From Phenylobacterium sp. (lineage in GTDB: Bacteria > Pseudomonadota > Alphaproteobacteria > Caulobacterales > Caulobacteraceae), in NCBI RefSeq assembly GCF_030681155.1, contig NZ_JAUXXE010000001.1, forward strand, positions 1-34,227: a DNA stretch of 34,227 bases, in the 5' to 3' direction. The stretch's first letter is position 1. Each line of letters opens with the position of its first letter. The notes below the pieces were generated by a model. The model saw nothing but the letters and a program-made list of their open reading frames with translations, ran no database searches and was not told the origin of the DNA. Shown piece by piece: positions 1-9,148 of the stretch. The translations under genes and the position numbers were made by a program.

Positions 1-45
1 GCGGCCATCAAGCGCACGCTTGAAGCCGCGGCAGCCGAATTTTAG
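1..45 (+). CDS. 3' end of an unidentified + strand gene (partial)
   Basis: Frame 1 is open from the left edge and encodes AAIKRTLEAAAAEF followed by a TAG stop at 43-45. It ends 6 nt before the convergent argS stop. The Ala/Glu-rich helical tail fits the C-terminus of a normal protein and the tight convergent spacing is typical here, but 14 residues are too few to identify a family. It could also be chance open frame. Confidence 0.4.
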   Translation, partial: AAIKRTLEAAAAEF

Positions 46-51
46 CCCCGC

Positions 52-1887
52 CTACATCCGTTCCGGCGCGGCGATGCCCAGCAGATCCAGCGCTTGTTCC
101 AACTGGCGCAGCGTCGTCTGCGCCAGCGTCAGGCGCGAAGCCTTCACCGCCGGCTCGGCCGACAGGATCGGGCAGGCGGCATAGAACTTCGAGAAGGCCT
201 GGGCCAATTTGTAGGCGTGCTCGGCGATGAAGTTCGGCGCCTTCTTGTCGTAGGCGTCGATCAAGGCCTGATCGAAGGCGTCCAGCAACAGCACCAGGTC
301 GCGCTCGGCCGGTTCGGATACGATGATCGGTCCGGCCTGCGCGCCGGCCTCAGCGGCCTTGCGCAGGACCGACTTCACCCGCACCGCCTGGTACAGGAGA
401 TAGGGGCCGGTCTTGCCCTCGAAGCTGGAGAAGCGGTCGAGGTCGAAAACGTAGGAGGTGCCGCGGAAGTTCTGCAGATCGGCGAACTTCAGCGCTGCGA
501 CCGCAACCTTGTTCGCCGTGTCCTCGAAGGCGTCCGGATCAAGCTCGCTGCCGAGGTCGGCCTCGTGCAAACGCTCACGGGCCTTGTCCCGGGTCATGAC
601 GATCATGTCGTTCAGCTTCAGCACCCCGCCCTCGCGGGTCTTGAACGGCTTGCCGTCCGTGCCGTTCATGGTGCCAAACCCGACGTGCTCCAGGCTGCCT
701 CGTTCGGCATAGCCGGCGAGATAGGCGGCCCGGAAAACGATCTCGAAGTGATCGGCCTGGCGCTGATCCACGGCGTAGAGGACGTGGTGCGGGTCGAAGG
801 TGTTCTTGCGGTCCAGGATCGTCGCCAGATCGGTCGTCCCGTACATAGCCGAGCCTTCCGACGAGACCACCAACAACGGGTCGGGGCTCGGGACCACGAC
901 CACCGTGCCGTCCGGCAGCTTCTTCTTCTTGGTTTCGTTCGGACCGGCCACGTGAACGATGCGGGCGCCCTGATCATCAACCAGCAAGCCCTTGGCCTCC
1001 AAGTCGGCGACCATCGGCTCTATCAGTTCGTCGACGTCGCTCTCGCCCTTCCAGAGGTCGAAGTCGACGCCCAGCGCATGAAAGTCGCGCTCAAGGGCGA
1101 CCTTGGTCACCTTGGCGAAGTGCCGCCACAGCAAGAAGTAGCCAGGCTTGCGGCCCTGCAGCTCGGCGGTCAGCTTACGGGCGCGATCGCGATAGTCCGG
1201 CTCGGTCTTCCCGCGGGCGGCGGCCAGCGGATAGAGGCGGTCGAGATCGGCCAGGGTGATCTTTCCGTCGAGCACAGCGAAGGTCGCTGCTTCGTCCTGC
1301 GGCGTGATGTCTGACTTGGCGTTCAAGTCCTCCATCATCGCGCGGATCTCGGCGTCCTCGTCCATGACGGCGCCGATCAACAGGCCCATCTGGTAGCCCC
1401 AGTCGCCGAAGTGGGCGTCGCCCACCACGGTGTCGCCCCGGAACCGGTAGATGCGCTTCAGCGATTCGCCGATGATCGAGGACCGCAGGTGACCGACGTG
1501 CATCGGCTTGGCCACGTTCGGCCCGCCATAGTCGATCAGCACGCGGCGCGGTTCGTCCACCGGCTGGGCGCCCAGGCGCGGATCGGCGGCGATCTCACCC
1601 GCACGTTCCGACAGCGCGGCGTCACTGACCCGCAGGTTGATAAAGCCAGGGCCCGCGATTTCCACCGAGGCCAGGCGAGAATCGCCGGCCAGGTGGCTCA
1701 CCACCTCTTCAGCGATCTCGCGCGGATTGCGCTTGGCCGCCTTGGACGCCGGCAGCGCGCCGTTGCATTGGAAGTCGGCAAGGTCTGGCCGGTCAGACGG
1801 CGTCACACGGCCAAGTTCGGCCGGCAGTCCCGCCGCGGCGAAGGCGGCTGCGACCGCTTCGCTCAGGCCCCTTTTAAGATCACTCAT
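52..1887 (-). CDS. argS: Arginyl-tRNA synthetase (ArgRS)
   Basis: This class I aminoacyl-tRNA synthetase charges tRNA-Arg with arginine in the cytoplasm. The 611-aa product has the N-terminal Arg-tRNA synthetase domain (about residues 1-90). The class I signature follows in the form [17 protein letters not shown], with the HIGH-equivalent HVGH at 130-133. A catalytic Rossmann fold comes next and contains [14 protein letters not shown], the region that replaces a canonical KMSKS in most ArgRS. The C-terminal DALR-type anticodon-binding helices end in [16 protein letters not shown]. Length is normal for the family. The ATG overlaps the TGA of the upstream secreted-protein gene by 4 nt (ATGA), which implies translational coupling. 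It should be essential. Confidence 0.98.
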   Translation of the reverse strand: MSDLKRGLSEAVAAAFAAAGLPAELGRVTPSDRPDLADFQCNGALPASKAAKRNPREIAEEVVSHLAGDSRLASVEIAGPGFINLRVSDAALSERAGEIAADPRLGAQPVDEPRRVLIDYGGPNVAKPMHVGHLRSSIIGESLKRIYRFRGDTVVGDAHFGDWGYQMGLLIGAVMDEDAEIRAMMEDLNAKSDITPQDEAATFAVLDGKITLADLDRLYPLAAARGKTEPDYRDRARKLTAELQGRKPGYFLLWRHFAKVTKVALERDFHALGVDFDLWKGESDVDELIEPMVADLEAKGLLVDDQGARIVHVAGPNETKKKKLPDGTVVVVPSPDPLLVVSSEGSAMYGTTDLATILDRKNTFDPHHVLYAVDQRQADHFEIVFRAAYLAGYAERGSLEHVGFGTMNGTDGKPFKTREGGVLKLNDMIVMTRDKARERLHEADLGSELDPDAFEDTANKVAVAALKFADLQNFRGTSYVFDLDRFSSFEGKTGPYLLYQAVRVKSVLRKAAEAGAQAGPIIVSEPAERDLVLLLDAFDQALIDAYDKKAPNFIAEHAYKLAQAFSKFYAACPILSAEPAVKASRLTLAQTTLRQLEQALDLLGIAAPERM

Positions 1888-2570
1888 TTGGTTTCGTTGG
1901 TGTTCCCAGCCACGGCCGTGCCGGCGTTCAGCCGGAAGCGCTTACCGTCGCGGTTGAAAGCGGCCATCTCAGGCGTCACGTCGAAGCCGACGAGGATCTC
2001 GAAATTCGCGCCGCTGGTGGTTTGAGTCGCGCGCGGAATGGTCACCTGACCGATCTTCTCGCGTGCATAGAGGCGATCCTGGCCGGCCGCGAAGGTCACG
2101 GGCAGGTCGAAGTATTCCTTGGCGATGACGGCGTCGTTGCGCTTCGTCACGGCCACCCAATAACGGTAGTTCTTCGTGGACGACTCGGCCTGCGGGCCCC
2201 GGCCGAGGTCGAACAGGACTTCCATCGTCACCTTGATGGGTTCGTCGTCCTTGTACTGGCAGCCCGCCGAAATCCCCTGGATCTCGCCGGTATAGGCCAC
2301 CGAGCCGGACGCCTCGCGGCCGTCCTTGAACTCGACATAGCGGCCGGCGTCGTAGAGCACCTTCACATAGGGGCATGGACCGGCGTTGCGCAGCTGGGGC
2401 AGCGGCGCCTGGACGTCGCTCCACTCGGAATCGCGCTTCTTCTTTTTCGCGGCGTCCTGTTCCTGCTGCTGCTGTTCGCCTTGGCGGCGTTGCTGAGCCG
2501 AGGCGATTTCAGGAGCCATGGAGCCGGCCATGATCAAGCCGGCGGCGAGCAACAGCAGAGGGCGGCGCAT
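1884..2570 (-). CDS. Secreted protein of unknown function upstream of argS
   Basis: I do not recognise a named family. From the ATG at 2570 the product is 228 aa and starts with a clear Sec signal peptide: MRRP, a hydrophobic stretch [12 protein letters not shown], then a cleavage site near IASAQQ. A Gln/Lys-rich low-complexity linker follows (about residues 26-50). The mature domain has two cysteines in the contexts [16 protein letters not shown] and [16 protein letters not shown], which could form a disulfide in the periplasm. A 29-codon upstream extension in frame is possible but would bury the signal peptide, so I chose the internal ATG. The gene overlaps argS by 4 nt and is probably co-transcribed with it. 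No direct functional link to aminoacylation is visible. Confidence 0.85.
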   Translation of the reverse strand: MRRPLLLLAAGLIMAGSMAPEIASAQQRRQGEQQQQEQDAAKKKKRDSEWSDVQAPLPQLRNAGPCPYVKVLYDAGRYVEFKDGREASGSVAYTGEIQGISAGCQYKDDEPIKVTMEVLFDLGRGPQAESSTKNYRYWVAVTKRNDAVIAKEYFDLPVTFAAGQDRLYAREKIGQVTIPRATQTTSGANFEILVGFDVTPEMAAFNRDGKRFRLNAGTAVAGNTNETK

Positions 2571-2590
2571 TTTGAGGTCGTCCAAAACAA

Positions 2591-2616
2591 GAGGGCGCGA
2601 GCCGATATCGGCCCTC
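2591..2616 (-). terminator. Terminator- or attenuator-like hairpin in the leader of the secreted protein-argS operon
   Basis: Read on the - strand, GAGGGC (2616-2611) pairs with GCCCTC (2596-2591) and is followed by the T-rich TTGTTTT (2590-2584). The loop contains most of a perfect 12-bp palindrome, GCCGATATCGGC (2601-2612), so an alternative fold exists. The site lies 20 nt before the start codon of the first gene. It could be an intrinsic terminator-attenuator if transcription starts upstream of 2620, or a protein-binding palindrome in this divergent promoter region. Seen in sequence only. Confidence 0.35.
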
Positions 2617-2698
2617 GCGTGCTTTACCCTACTAATGGCTATCGATTGAGGCCGCAACGCGGCTGGCGGTCTGGCCGCTCAGCGCCTAACTTGGCGCC

Positions 2699-3664
2699 AT
2701 GTTGCAAGAGCCCCGCCCCCGCCGTCCTCTCAAGGTGCTGCTCGCTACCCCGCGCGGTTTCTGCGCCGGTGTCGATCGCGCCATCCAGATCGTCGAACGC
2801 ACGATCGAGAAGTATGGGGCGCCGGTCTATGTGCGCCACGAGATCGTTCACAACCGCCATGTGGTCGACCGGCTGAAGAGTCTGGGCGCAGTGTTCGTCG
2901 AAGAACTTTCGGAATGCCCGACCGACCGCCCGGTGGTGTTCTCGGCGCACGGCGTGCCCAAATCGGTCCCGGCCGAGGCGGCTGGTCGCCAGATGCTCTA
3001 TCTCGACGCCACCTGCCCGCTGGTCTCCAAGGTCCATGTCGAGGCGCAACGTCACTATGACGCCGGCAAGGAAATCGTGCTGATCGGCCATGCCGGGCAC
3101 CCGGAAGTCGTCGGCACCATGGGCCAACTTCCCGAAGGCGCCGTGGCCCTGATCGAGACCGTCGAGGACGCTCGCGCCTTTACGCCGAAGGATGCATCCA
3201 ACGTCGCCTTCGCCACCCAGACCACCCTGTCGGTCGACGACACCGCAGAGATCGTCGCGGCGCTGCGCGAGCGGTTCCCGGAGATCTCCGCGCCACACAA
3301 GGAAGACATCTGCTACGCCACCACCAACCGCCAGGACGCGGTGAAGGTGGTCGCCAGCCGCGCCGACGTGCTGCTGGTCCTGGGCTCCGCCAACTCGTCA
3401 AATTCCGTGCGGCTGGTCGAGGTCGGCAAGCGCTCGGGGGCCAAGGGGGCCTATCTGATCGACGACGCCAGCGGGCTTGATCTGGCCTGGCTGGACGGCG
3501 CGACGACTGTTGGCGTCACAGCCGGCGCTTCGGCGCCGGAGGTGCTCGTCCAGGGCGTGATCGACCGTCTGGGCGAGACCTTCGACGTCACGGTCGAGGA
3601 AGTCGACACCGTCCGCGAGACGGTCAGCTTCAAGCTGCCAAGGGCTTTGACAACCGAGGCTTGA
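2699..3664 (+). CDS. ispH: 4-hydroxy-3-methylbut-2-enyl diphosphate reductase (IspH/LytB)
   Basis: This is the last enzyme of the MEP isoprenoid pathway, an iron-sulfur reductase that makes IPP and DMAPP from HMBPP. The 321-aa protein has the three cluster ligands in family context: Cys22 in PRGFCAGV, Cys106 in LDATCPLV and Cys205 in [11 protein letters not shown]. The substrate-pocket segments VRHEIVHN and [11 protein letters not shown] are also present. Length is normal. The ATG at 2699 has no obvious Shine-Dalgarno sequence; instead a small hairpin (GCGCC-taactt-GGCGC, 2682-2697) sits directly before it. thrB follows 34 nt downstream, and the ispH-thrB-rnhA order is, to my knowledge, common in alphaproteobacteria. 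Confidence 0.97.
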   Translation: MLQEPRPRRPLKVLLATPRGFCAGVDRAIQIVERTIEKYGAPVYVRHEIVHNRHVVDRLKSLGAVFVEELSECPTDRPVVFSAHGVPKSVPAEAAGRQMLYLDATCPLVSKVHVEAQRHYDAGKEIVLIGHAGHPEVVGTMGQLPEGAVALIETVEDARAFTPKDASNVAFATQTTLSVDDTAEIVAALRERFPEISAPHKEDICYATTNRQDAVKVVASRADVLLVLGSANSSNSVRLVEVGKRSGAKGAYLIDDASGLDLAWLDGATTVGVTAGASAPEVLVQGVIDRLGETFDVTVEEVDTVRETVSFKLPRALTTEA

Positions 3665-3698
3665 CGCCGGGGCCGGCCTCCCGCATCCCCGGTCGCGC

Positions 3699-4664
3699 AT
3701 GGCCGTATACACAGACATCACCGACGAGGAGCTCAACGCCCTCCTGTCCGACTTCGACCTCGGCGCGCCATTGGCGTTCAAGGGGATCGCCGAAGGCGTG
3801 GAGAACTCCAACTTTTTGCTGGAGACCGAGGCCGGGCGCTTCATCCTGACGGTCTACGAAAAGCGGGTCCGCGAAGACGAGCTGCCGTTCTTCCTGGGGC
3901 TCACACGCTGGCTGGCCCAGCACGGGTATCCGTCGGCGACGCCGATGATCGACAAGGCCGGCGAGGCGCTGAAGCGCGTGCGCGGAAAGCCCTGCGCGAT
4001 CTTCAGCTTCCTGCCCGGACTGTCGGTTCGGCGGCCGACCGCAATTCACTGCCGCGAAGCCGGCCAAGGCCTGGCGCGCCTGCACCTCGCCGCCGACGGC
4101 TTTGCGCTCACCCGCGCCAACGACCTGGGCCAAGACGCCTGGGGGCCGCTGTTCGCCACCCTGCGCGACGACGCTGACAGCCTTAAGCCCGGCCTGGCCG
4201 CAGTGATCGACGCCGATCTCGCCCACATCGCCGCGAACTGGCCCACGGACCTGCCGCGCGGCGTGATCCACGCCGACTACTTCCCTGACAACGTCTTCTT
4301 CCAGGGCCCGATCTTCGCCGGCGCGATCGACTTCTATTTCGCCTGCGTGGACCAGCTGGCCTACGACATCGCCGTGGCGCTCAACGCTTGGTGCTTCGAG
4401 GCCGACGGCAGTTTCAACATCACCAGCGCCCGCGCCCTGCTGGCCGGCTATGAGGCCCACCGTCCGCTGACGCCCGCCGAGCGCGCGGCCTTGCCGGTGC
4501 TGGCCCACGGCGCGGCGATGCGGTTCTTCCTGACCCGCCTGCATGACTGGGGGGCGACGCCCGCCGGCGCCCTGGTGCGGCCAAAGGATCCGCTGGAGTA
4601 CGAACGCAAGCTGGCGGTCCATCGCTCCGCGCCCGACCTCGTGCTGCTGAGCGAGGTCTCGTGA
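3699..4664 (+). CDS. thrB: Homoserine kinase, APH-fold type (ThrB)
   Basis: It phosphorylates homoserine to O-phosphohomoserine, the substrate of threonine synthase, whose gene thrC is at 28359-29753 in this window. The 321-aa product belongs to the aminoglycoside-phosphotransferase-like homoserine kinases (ThrB2 type), not the GHMP family. The ATP-site start [12 protein letters not shown] (32-43) is followed by the catalytic loop [13 protein letters not shown], with His191, Asp193 and Asn198, and by the metal-binding Asp211 in GAIDFYFA. Its TGA overlaps the GTG of rnhA (GTGA), so the two are probably translated together. Confidence 0.96.
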   Translation: MAVYTDITDEELNALLSDFDLGAPLAFKGIAEGVENSNFLLETEAGRFILTVYEKRVREDELPFFLGLTRWLAQHGYPSATPMIDKAGEALKRVRGKPCAIFSFLPGLSVRRPTAIHCREAGQGLARLHLAADGFALTRANDLGQDAWGPLFATLRDDADSLKPGLAAVIDADLAHIAANWPTDLPRGVIHADYFPDNVFFQGPIFAGAIDFYFACVDQLAYDIAVALNAWCFEADGSFNITSARALLAGYEAHRPLTPAERAALPVLAHGAAMRFFLTRLHDWGATPAGALVRPKDPLEYERKLAVHRSAPDLVLLSEVS

Positions 4665-5104
4665 CCCCGCAGGTCGTGATCTATTCGGACGGCGCCTGTT
4701 CGGGAAACCCGGGCCCCGGCGGCTGGGGCGCGGTGATGATCTCCGGCGAGCACGTCCGCGACATCTGCGGCGGCGAACCTGCGACCACCAACAACCGCAT
4801 GGAGCTGATGGCCGCCATCCAGGCGCTGGAAGCCCTGAAGAAGCCCTGCAAGGTCGAGCTGCATACCGACTCCACCTACGTGATGAAGGGCATCTCGGAG
4901 TGGATCCATGGCTGGAAGAAGCGCGGCTGGATGACCGCCGACAAGAAGCCGGTGAAGAACGACGACCTCTGGCGGCGCCTGGACCTCGCCCGCGGCAAGC
5001 ATGACGTCACTTGGAAATGGGTGAAAGGCCACGCCGGCCATCCGCTCAACGAACGCGCCGACGCCCTGGCCCGTCGTGGCCTTAAGGAAGCGCTCGCGGC
5101 TTGA
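4661..5104 (+). CDS. rnhA: Ribonuclease HI
   Basis: It cleaves the RNA strand of RNA-DNA hybrids (R-loops, Okazaki primers). The 147-aa protein has all catalytic residues at the same numbers as E. coli RNase HI: Asp10 in [15 protein letters not shown], Glu48 in NNRMELMAA, Asp70 in HTDSTYV, His124 in VKGHAGH and Asp134 in NERADALA. It keeps the basic protrusion ([18 protein letters not shown]). The start is a GTG overlapping the thrB stop by 4 nt, which supports this start over any internal ATG. Confidence 0.98.
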   Translation: MTPQVVIYSDGACSGNPGPGGWGAVMISGEHVRDICGGEPATTNNRMELMAAIQALEALKKPCKVELHTDSTYVMKGISEWIHGWKKRGWMTADKKPVKNDDLWRRLDLARGKHDVTWKWVKGHAGHPLNERADALARRGLKEALAA

Positions 5105-5122
5105 AGCCGTGAGGGGCGATAG

Positions 5123-5150
5123 CCACTTCGTTCGAGATCGAACGAAGTGG
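5123..5150. promoter_or_regulatory. 28-bp perfect palindrome before the marR-type gene (candidate operator)
   Basis: Arm CCACTTCGTTCGA (5123-5135) and arm TCGAACGAAGTGG (5138-5150) are exact reverse complements separated by GA. The right arm runs to 9 nt before the ATG at 5160 and carries the purine-rich AAGTGGAG that would serve as ribosome-binding site. There is no T-run, so it is not a typical intrinsic terminator for rnhA. MarR-family proteins bind such palindromes in their own promoters, so an autoregulatory operator is the simplest reading. An RNA hairpin sequestering the ribosome-binding site is the alternative. Confidence 0.65.
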
Positions 5151-5159
5151 AGTTTTCCC

Positions 5160-5639
5160 ATGGCGACCGGTTTGCAAGACCGTCCCGATGTCCTGGTCTT
5201 CAGCGAGATTGGGATTATCGAACACTTGGCCCGGCACGCGGTGATCGCGCACCTGCCGCCCGGCGCGACCTACACCCAGTTCGAACTTTTGCAGTGCTTC
5301 ACTCGGCTAGGTGACGGCCAGACCCCTGCGGAACTGGCTGACCTGATGATGATGTCCAAGCCGGCCATCACCAACGCCCTGCAGAAGATGCAGGACTTGG
5401 GCTTCGTGGTCGTGCTGGCCGACGTGAAGGATCGTCGCAAGAAGCGCGTAAGGCTGACAAAGGCGGGTACGGACGCCTATCTCCAGGTCCTGAAGGACCT
5501 CCAGTGGAAGATGGACGCCCTGCGCGAGGGCTTCACCGACAACGAATTCTCCCAGGCCCTGCCGTTCCTGCGATCGCTCCGGACCTTCCTGGAGGATGTC
5601 AGCGAACCGGGCGAACCAGCAGTCGCGTCCCGGCTCTGA
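5160..5639 (+). CDS. MarR-family transcriptional regulator
   Basis: A 159-aa winged helix-turn-helix protein. The core GDGQTPAELADLMMMSKPAITNALQKMQDLGFV is the MarR recognition-helix region, and the wing KDRRKKRVRLTKAGTDAY matches the family DxRxxxxxLT pattern. Flanking helices at both ends would form the dimer interface. I start it at the ATG at 5160, just after a 28-bp palindrome; an in-frame upstream extension would read through that palindrome and the rnhA 3' end. The 3' end overlaps the convergent NfeD-like gene by 41 nt. The ligand is unknown, and the palindrome suggests it controls itself. Confidence 0.9.
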   Translation: MATGLQDRPDVLVFSEIGIIEHLARHAVIAHLPPGATYTQFELLQCFTRLGDGQTPAELADLMMMSKPAITNALQKMQDLGFVVVLADVKDRRKKRVRLTKAGTDAYLQVLKDLQWKMDALREGFTDNEFSQALPFLRSLRTFLEDVSEPGEPAVASRL

Positions 5640-6057
5640 GACCGACAACCTCGACGATCGTTTCGATCTCCAGCGGCGCGCCGTCCTCGGAGTCGGCGGC
5701 CCATTCCTTGCCATCAACCATCACCCGCCCGGCGCCGCCGACGAAGGCCATGGCGACGCGGCCCCGATGGCCGACTAGGCGCGCGACATTGTCATTGATG
5801 TCGCTCGCCCCTTGCGGCTCGCGCGGCCAGAATTTCCTCGCCGTGAGAGTGGTGACGATCGTCAACGCTGCGAACAGGCCGATCTCGAGGGCGGCGCTAC
5901 TGGTGAACAGGCTAACAAAGGCCATGACCGCGGCCGAGGCCGACGGCCAGAGCAGCCAGCCTGAACCGGCCGCGACCTCGAAGGCCAGGATCGCAGCGGC
6001 TACGGCGATCCAGACCCAGAAGGTGTGCGTCCCGTAGAAGTCGACCAGCCCGCCCAT
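5599..6057 (-). CDS. NfeD-like membrane protein
   Basis: The 152-aa product has hydrophobic segments in the first 75 residues (FWVWIAVAAAILAFEVAA; WLLWPSASAAVMAFVSLF; ALEIGLFAALTIVTTLTA). A soluble C-terminal domain of about 60 residues follows, with the pattern LVGHRGRVAMAF...GRVMVDGKEWAA, typical of the NfeD OB-fold. NfeD-like proteins are encoded beside stomatin/SPFH genes and are thought to work with them in membrane microdomains or quality control. Here the ATG lies 4 nt after the SPFH stop, so the pair is an operon. The last 41 nt overlap the convergent marR gene. Confidence 0.9.
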   Translation of the reverse strand: MGGLVDFYGTHTFWVWIAVAAAILAFEVAAGSGWLLWPSASAAVMAFVSLFTSSAALEIGLFAALTIVTTLTARKFWPREPQGASDINDNVARLVGHRGRVAMAFVGGAGRVMVDGKEWAADSEDGAPLEIETIVEVVGLRAGTRLLVRPVR

Positions 6058-6061
6058 GGGA

Positions 6062-7060
6062 TCAGGCTCCGGTCGGCGGCACAGCCGGCCCGCGCGGCGA
6101 CCGCGGAGCGGCGGCCGGCGCGGTGCGAGCGGGCGGCGGCGAGGCAGGCGCGCGGTCGGTCTGGATGGTCTTCACCAACTCGCCGACACCAGCCAGCGAC
6201 CCGACCAGGGCCGACATCTCGGCCGGCACGATGACCGTCTTCTGATAGGGGCTCTCGGCCAGCTTGGCGAAAGCCTCGACGTACTTCTGGGCGACGAAGT
6301 AGTTGATAGCGTTGACGTCGCCGCGGGCGATGGCTTCGGACACCATGGCCGTCGCCTTGGCCTCGGCCTCGGCCTCGCGCTCACGCGCCTCGGCGTCGCG
6401 ATAGGCGGCCTCGCGGCGGCCTTCGGCCTCGAGGATCGCCGCCTGCTTGGCGCCCTCGGCTCGGGCGATGGCCGCAGACTTCTCGCCGTCCGCCTCGGTG
6501 ATGACCGCGCGACGCTCGCGTTCGGCCTTCATCTGACGCGCCATGGCGTTGGTGATGTCCGGACCCGGCATCAGGTCTTTGATCTCGATCCGCGCCACCT
6601 TCACGCCCCAGGGGCCGGTGGCGGAGTCGATGACGTGCAGCAGGCGAGTGTTGATCTGGTCGCGCTGCGACAGCACTTCGTCCAGCTCCATCGAGCCGAC
6701 CACCGTCCGCAGGTTGGTCATGGCGAGCTGGGCGATGGCGTAGTTGAGATTGTCGACGCGATAGGCCGCGGCCGCGGCGTCCATCACCTGGATGAATACG
6801 ATGCCGTCAACCTTTACGACGGCGTTGTCCTTGGTGATGACCTCCTGTTGGGGCACATCGAGGACCTGCTCCATCATGTTCACCCGGCGGCCGATCCCTT
6901 CGACGAAGGGCGTCAGGAAGGCGATGCCCGGCGGCAAGGTCCTCGTGTAGCGCCCGAAACGCTCGACGGTGTACTCGCGCCCTTGAGGAACGATCTTGAT
7001 GGCCCCGAACAGGATCACCAGCGCAAGAACCAGTAGGACGACGGCCGTAGCCAATTCCAT
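6062..7060 (-). CDS. SPFH/stomatin-like (prohibitin-fold) membrane protein, QmcA type
   Basis: The 332-aa product has one N-terminal transmembrane helix (about residues 4-21, ATAVVLLVLALVILFGAI). The SPFH domain follows (IVPQGREYTVERFGRYTRTL...PFVEGIGRRVNMMEQVLDVP...VDGIVFIQV), then an Ala/Glu/Arg-rich coiled coil with repeated AEG/EAE units (about 185-265). It ends in a Pro/Ala-rich tail. Such proteins oligomerise on the membrane and associate with NfeD partners and proteases. The start at 7060 has a good Shine-Dalgarno (GGAGAGG); a longer reading into 7240 would overlap the upstream gene and has no site. It lies between the TIGR02301-like gene and the NfeD gene. Confidence 0.94.
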   Translation of the reverse strand: MELATAVVLLVLALVILFGAIKIVPQGREYTVERFGRYTRTLPPGIAFLTPFVEGIGRRVNMMEQVLDVPQQEVITKDNAVVKVDGIVFIQVMDAAAAAYRVDNLNYAIAQLAMTNLRTVVGSMELDEVLSQRDQINTRLLHVIDSATGPWGVKVARIEIKDLMPGPDITNAMARQMKAERERRAVITEADGEKSAAIARAEGAKQAAILEAEGRREAAYRDAEAREREAEAEAKATAMVSEAIARGDVNAINYFVAQKYVEAFAKLAESPYQKTVIVPAEMSALVGSLAGVGELVKTIQTDRAPASPPPARTAPAAAPRSPRGPAVPPTGA

Positions 7061-7089
7061 GACAACCTCTCCGAGAACCGGAGACCACC

Positions 7090-7518
7090 CTAACGCGGTG
7101 CAGGCTCCGCCGTCACGTCCTGTGCGCCTTCGGGCGGCAATACGGTCATCACCCGATACTTGGCCTGAGATAGCCCAAACGCGAGCTCCCGCCCTCGCAC
7201 GGCGGCCGCGCCCTGGGCGCGCCGGGTCCCATCGCCACACGCAGGATAAAGTCGGCGGGCGTCGGCGAAGCCCGCATTGAAGCTGTCCTTCATCTCGCGC
7301 TCGAGCACCGGCTCGGCCTGTTCGGTCTCCACCAGGCGGTTCATGCGTGAGCGCCAGAACTGGTCCTCACCGCCCTCGCATGCCTGCCGAAGGGCGTGGC
7401 TCTCGCCCAGCACACGGGCAAGACTGACCAGAGACTCGCGCATCTCGATCGAGCGCTCCTGGGCGAAAGCGGGCAGAGGGAGCGCGGAAAGGATGAGGAG
7501 GAGCAGGGCCGGACGCAT
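7090..7518 (-). CDS. TIGR02301-like periplasmic protein, function unknown
   Basis: The 142-aa product starts with a Sec signal peptide (MRPALLLLILSALPLPAFAQ, cleavage after about residue 20). The mature part is helical with two well-separated cysteines, Cys47 (RQACEGG) and Cys94 (LYPACGDG). The blocks QFWRSRMNRLVETE and FNAGFADARRLYPAC match what I recall of the alphaproteobacterial family TIGR02301, for which a disulfide was proposed and no function is known. It lies 29 nt upstream of the SPFH gene on the same strand, so it may be the first gene of that operon. Confidence 0.82.
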   Translation of the reverse strand: MRPALLLLILSALPLPAFAQERSIEMRESLVSLARVLGESHALRQACEGGEDQFWRSRMNRLVETEQAEPVLEREMKDSFNAGFADARRLYPACGDGTRRAQGAAAVRGRELAFGLSQAKYRVMTVLPPEGAQDVTAEPAPR

Positions 7519-7602
7519 GGCCGCACTTAAATCTCCCGGCGCCGCCTTGTCATCATGCGTGCGTCGGCGCTAGCCACGGAGGCGGATTTTCTGGAGACCT
7601 CG

Positions 7603-8118
7603 ATGCGCGCCTTAGTTCTCGCCCTGGCCATCGGTGCGACCTCGACGCTGGCGCTCGCCGCGCCGGCCAAGCCGGCGCCGGCGGCGAAGGCGGCGAGCTT
7701 TGATGCGCGCGATCCCACCGCCCTCGTCGGGCTGCTGAGCAGCATGGACGCGACGGCTAGCGTCGCCTCCAGCGGCAGCGGAATGGTGGTGCTGGACATC
7801 GCCACCCCCGGCGGGAAGTTCGGCGCCCAGTTCGTGCAATGCAACGAGGGCGGAAAGGCCTGTGGCGCAGTCGCCTTCTCGACGGCCTTCGAGCGTCGCG
7901 GTCCCAATCTTCAGCAGATCAACGACTTCAACCGGACCCAGGTCGCCTGCCGCGGCTATCTCACCGAGGATGGGCGTTCCAACGTTATGTATGCAGCCAT
8001 GCTGACCTCGCGCCTCTCGGCCGCCGAGATGAAGCAGCACCTCGGAATCTGGCAGGGCTGCCTCTCGACGTTCGGGCGCTTCAACCGCGATCCGGTCGCG
8101 TATCTGGCCGGGGCCTAG
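7603..8118 (+). CDS. Secreted YbjN-domain protein
   Basis: From the ATG at 7603, preceded by CTGGAGACC, the product is 171 aa with a signal peptide ([20 protein letters not shown]). After an Ala/Pro-rich linker there is a YbjN-like domain. [20 protein letters not shown] is one part; the helix [21 protein letters not shown] and the end [27 protein letters not shown] fit the usual N..N...R.A....DG and long final helix of that family. Four cysteines suggest disulfides outside the cytoplasm. It is divergent from the TIGR02301-like gene and overlaps the convergent lysR gene by 4 nt. Function is unknown. YbjN itself was linked to stress and motility in enterobacteria, which need not apply here. Confidence 0.82.
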   Translation: MRALVLALAIGATSTLALAAPAKPAPAAKAASFDARDPTALVGLLSSMDATASVASSGSGMVVLDIATPGGKFGAQFVQCNEGGKACGAVAFSTAFERRGPNLQQINDFNRTQVACRGYLTEDGRSNVMYAAMLTSRLSAAEMKQHLGIWQGCLSTFGRFNRDPVAYLAGA

Positions 8119-9035
8119 GGCCGCCCCGCCGCCCAGGGCGCGGCGGCGAGCCGGTCGGCGAGGAAGTCGAACAGCACCTTGACCCGCACGGGCCGCAACC
8201 GACCGGGCGGGCTGACCAGATGCAGAGCGGGCAGCGGCGGAGACCAGTCTGTCATGACCGCCTCCAAGGCCCCGCTCCTCAGGTCCTCCCAGCAGATGAA
8301 CTCTGGCTGCAGGGCGAGGCCGAGGCCGGAGCGCAGCGAGGGTCCAAGACTCTCGGCGCTGTTGACCTTCATCGGCCCGCTGACCGCCACGGCTTGGTCC
8401 CCCTCGGCCGCGTGCGCAAAGCGCCAGATGTCGGGCGTATCGACATTGGCGTAGGTGAAGCAGCGATGCTGGGCGAGGTCGCGTGGATGGGCCGGTCGCC
8501 CGAAGGCCTCGAAGTACCCCGGCGCGCCGACCAGCATGATCCGCATGTCGCACAGCTTGCGCGCCAACAGGGACGAGTCCTGCAACCGCGCGATGCGGAT
8601 GGCGAGGTCGAAGCCATCGGCCACGAGATCGATCTTTTCATCGGCGAGGCTGAGGTCGATGGAGACCTCAGGATAGCGCGCCAGGAAATCGGGCAGGATC
8701 GGCGCTAGGTGCAACAGGCCGAAAGACATCGGCGCCGCCAACCGAACCAAGCCGCGCGGGATCACCGACTGGGCGGCGGTTTCGGCCTCCACCGCCTCGC
8801 CTTCGGCCAGGATTCGGCTCGCGCGCTCCAGAGCCGCGCGCCCGCTTTCCGTCAGCGAGATGCGGCGTGAGGTTCGATGGAACAGGCTGGCGCCCATTCG
8901 CGCTTCCAAGCGGCTGACAGCCTTCGAGACCGTGGCCTTGGACAGTTCCAGTTCTTCGGCGGCGCGCACGAACGAACCAGTTTCGGCGACCTTGGCCAGG
9001 ATGGCCCAAGCTTCGAAGTCAGGGAGTTTCGGCAT
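8115..9035 (-). CDS. LysR-family transcriptional regulator
   Basis: The 306-aa product has the N-terminal winged helix-turn-helix (about 5-64: [37 protein letters not shown]) and a periplasmic-binding-protein-like effector domain (about 92-295). [16 protein letters not shown] and the final [10 protein letters not shown]...[15 protein letters not shown] are typical of the CrgA/DhcR-like branch. It is divergent from pirin and wrbA and so probably controls them. A 7-bp inverted repeat lies 8 nt before its start. The effector is unknown, though a quinone or reactive electrophile would fit the targets. Confidence 0.93.
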   Translation of the reverse strand: MPKLPDFEAWAILAKVAETGSFVRAAEELELSKATVSKAVSRLEARMGASLFHRTSRRISLTESGRAALERASRILAEGEAVEAETAAQSVIPRGLVRLAAPMSFGLLHLAPILPDFLARYPEVSIDLSLADEKIDLVADGFDLAIRIARLQDSSLLARKLCDMRIMLVGAPGYFEAFGRPAHPRDLAQHRCFTYANVDTPDIWRFAHAAEGDQAVAVSGPMKVNSAESLGPSLRSGLGLALQPEFICWEDLRSGALEAVMTDWSPPLPALHLVSPPGRLRPVRVKVLFDFLADRLAAAPWAAGRP

Positions 9036-9043
9036 GTCACTTT

Positions 9044-9080
9044 TGGAAACAGTTGGTTTCCATCGTTTCTATTTCGAAAT
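9044..9080. promoter_or_regulatory. Candidate LysR operator between lysR and pirin
   Basis: TGGAAAC (9044-9050) and GTTTCCA (9056-9062) form a perfect 7-bp inverted repeat around AGTTG, fitting the dyad expected for LysR-type binding sites. A second palindrome, ATTTCGAAAT (9071-9080), follows. Both are AT-richer than the surroundings and lie in the 113-nt divergent spacer. Binding by the adjacent LysR protein is inferred, not shown. Confidence 0.5.
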
Positions 9081-9148
9081 TCTGGGGAAGGGCTACTTAT
9101 TTCATCGAACAGGCGGTCCCTTCGAGATCGCCTCCGGGAGACCAGACG

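Noticed and set aside
94..1314. Long + strand open frame antisense to argS (406 codons)
   Set aside because: It mirrors the argS codon structure in a GC-rich genome, its protein is Gly/Leu/Val/Arg/Gln-rich without family motifs, and argS is unmistakable on the other strand.
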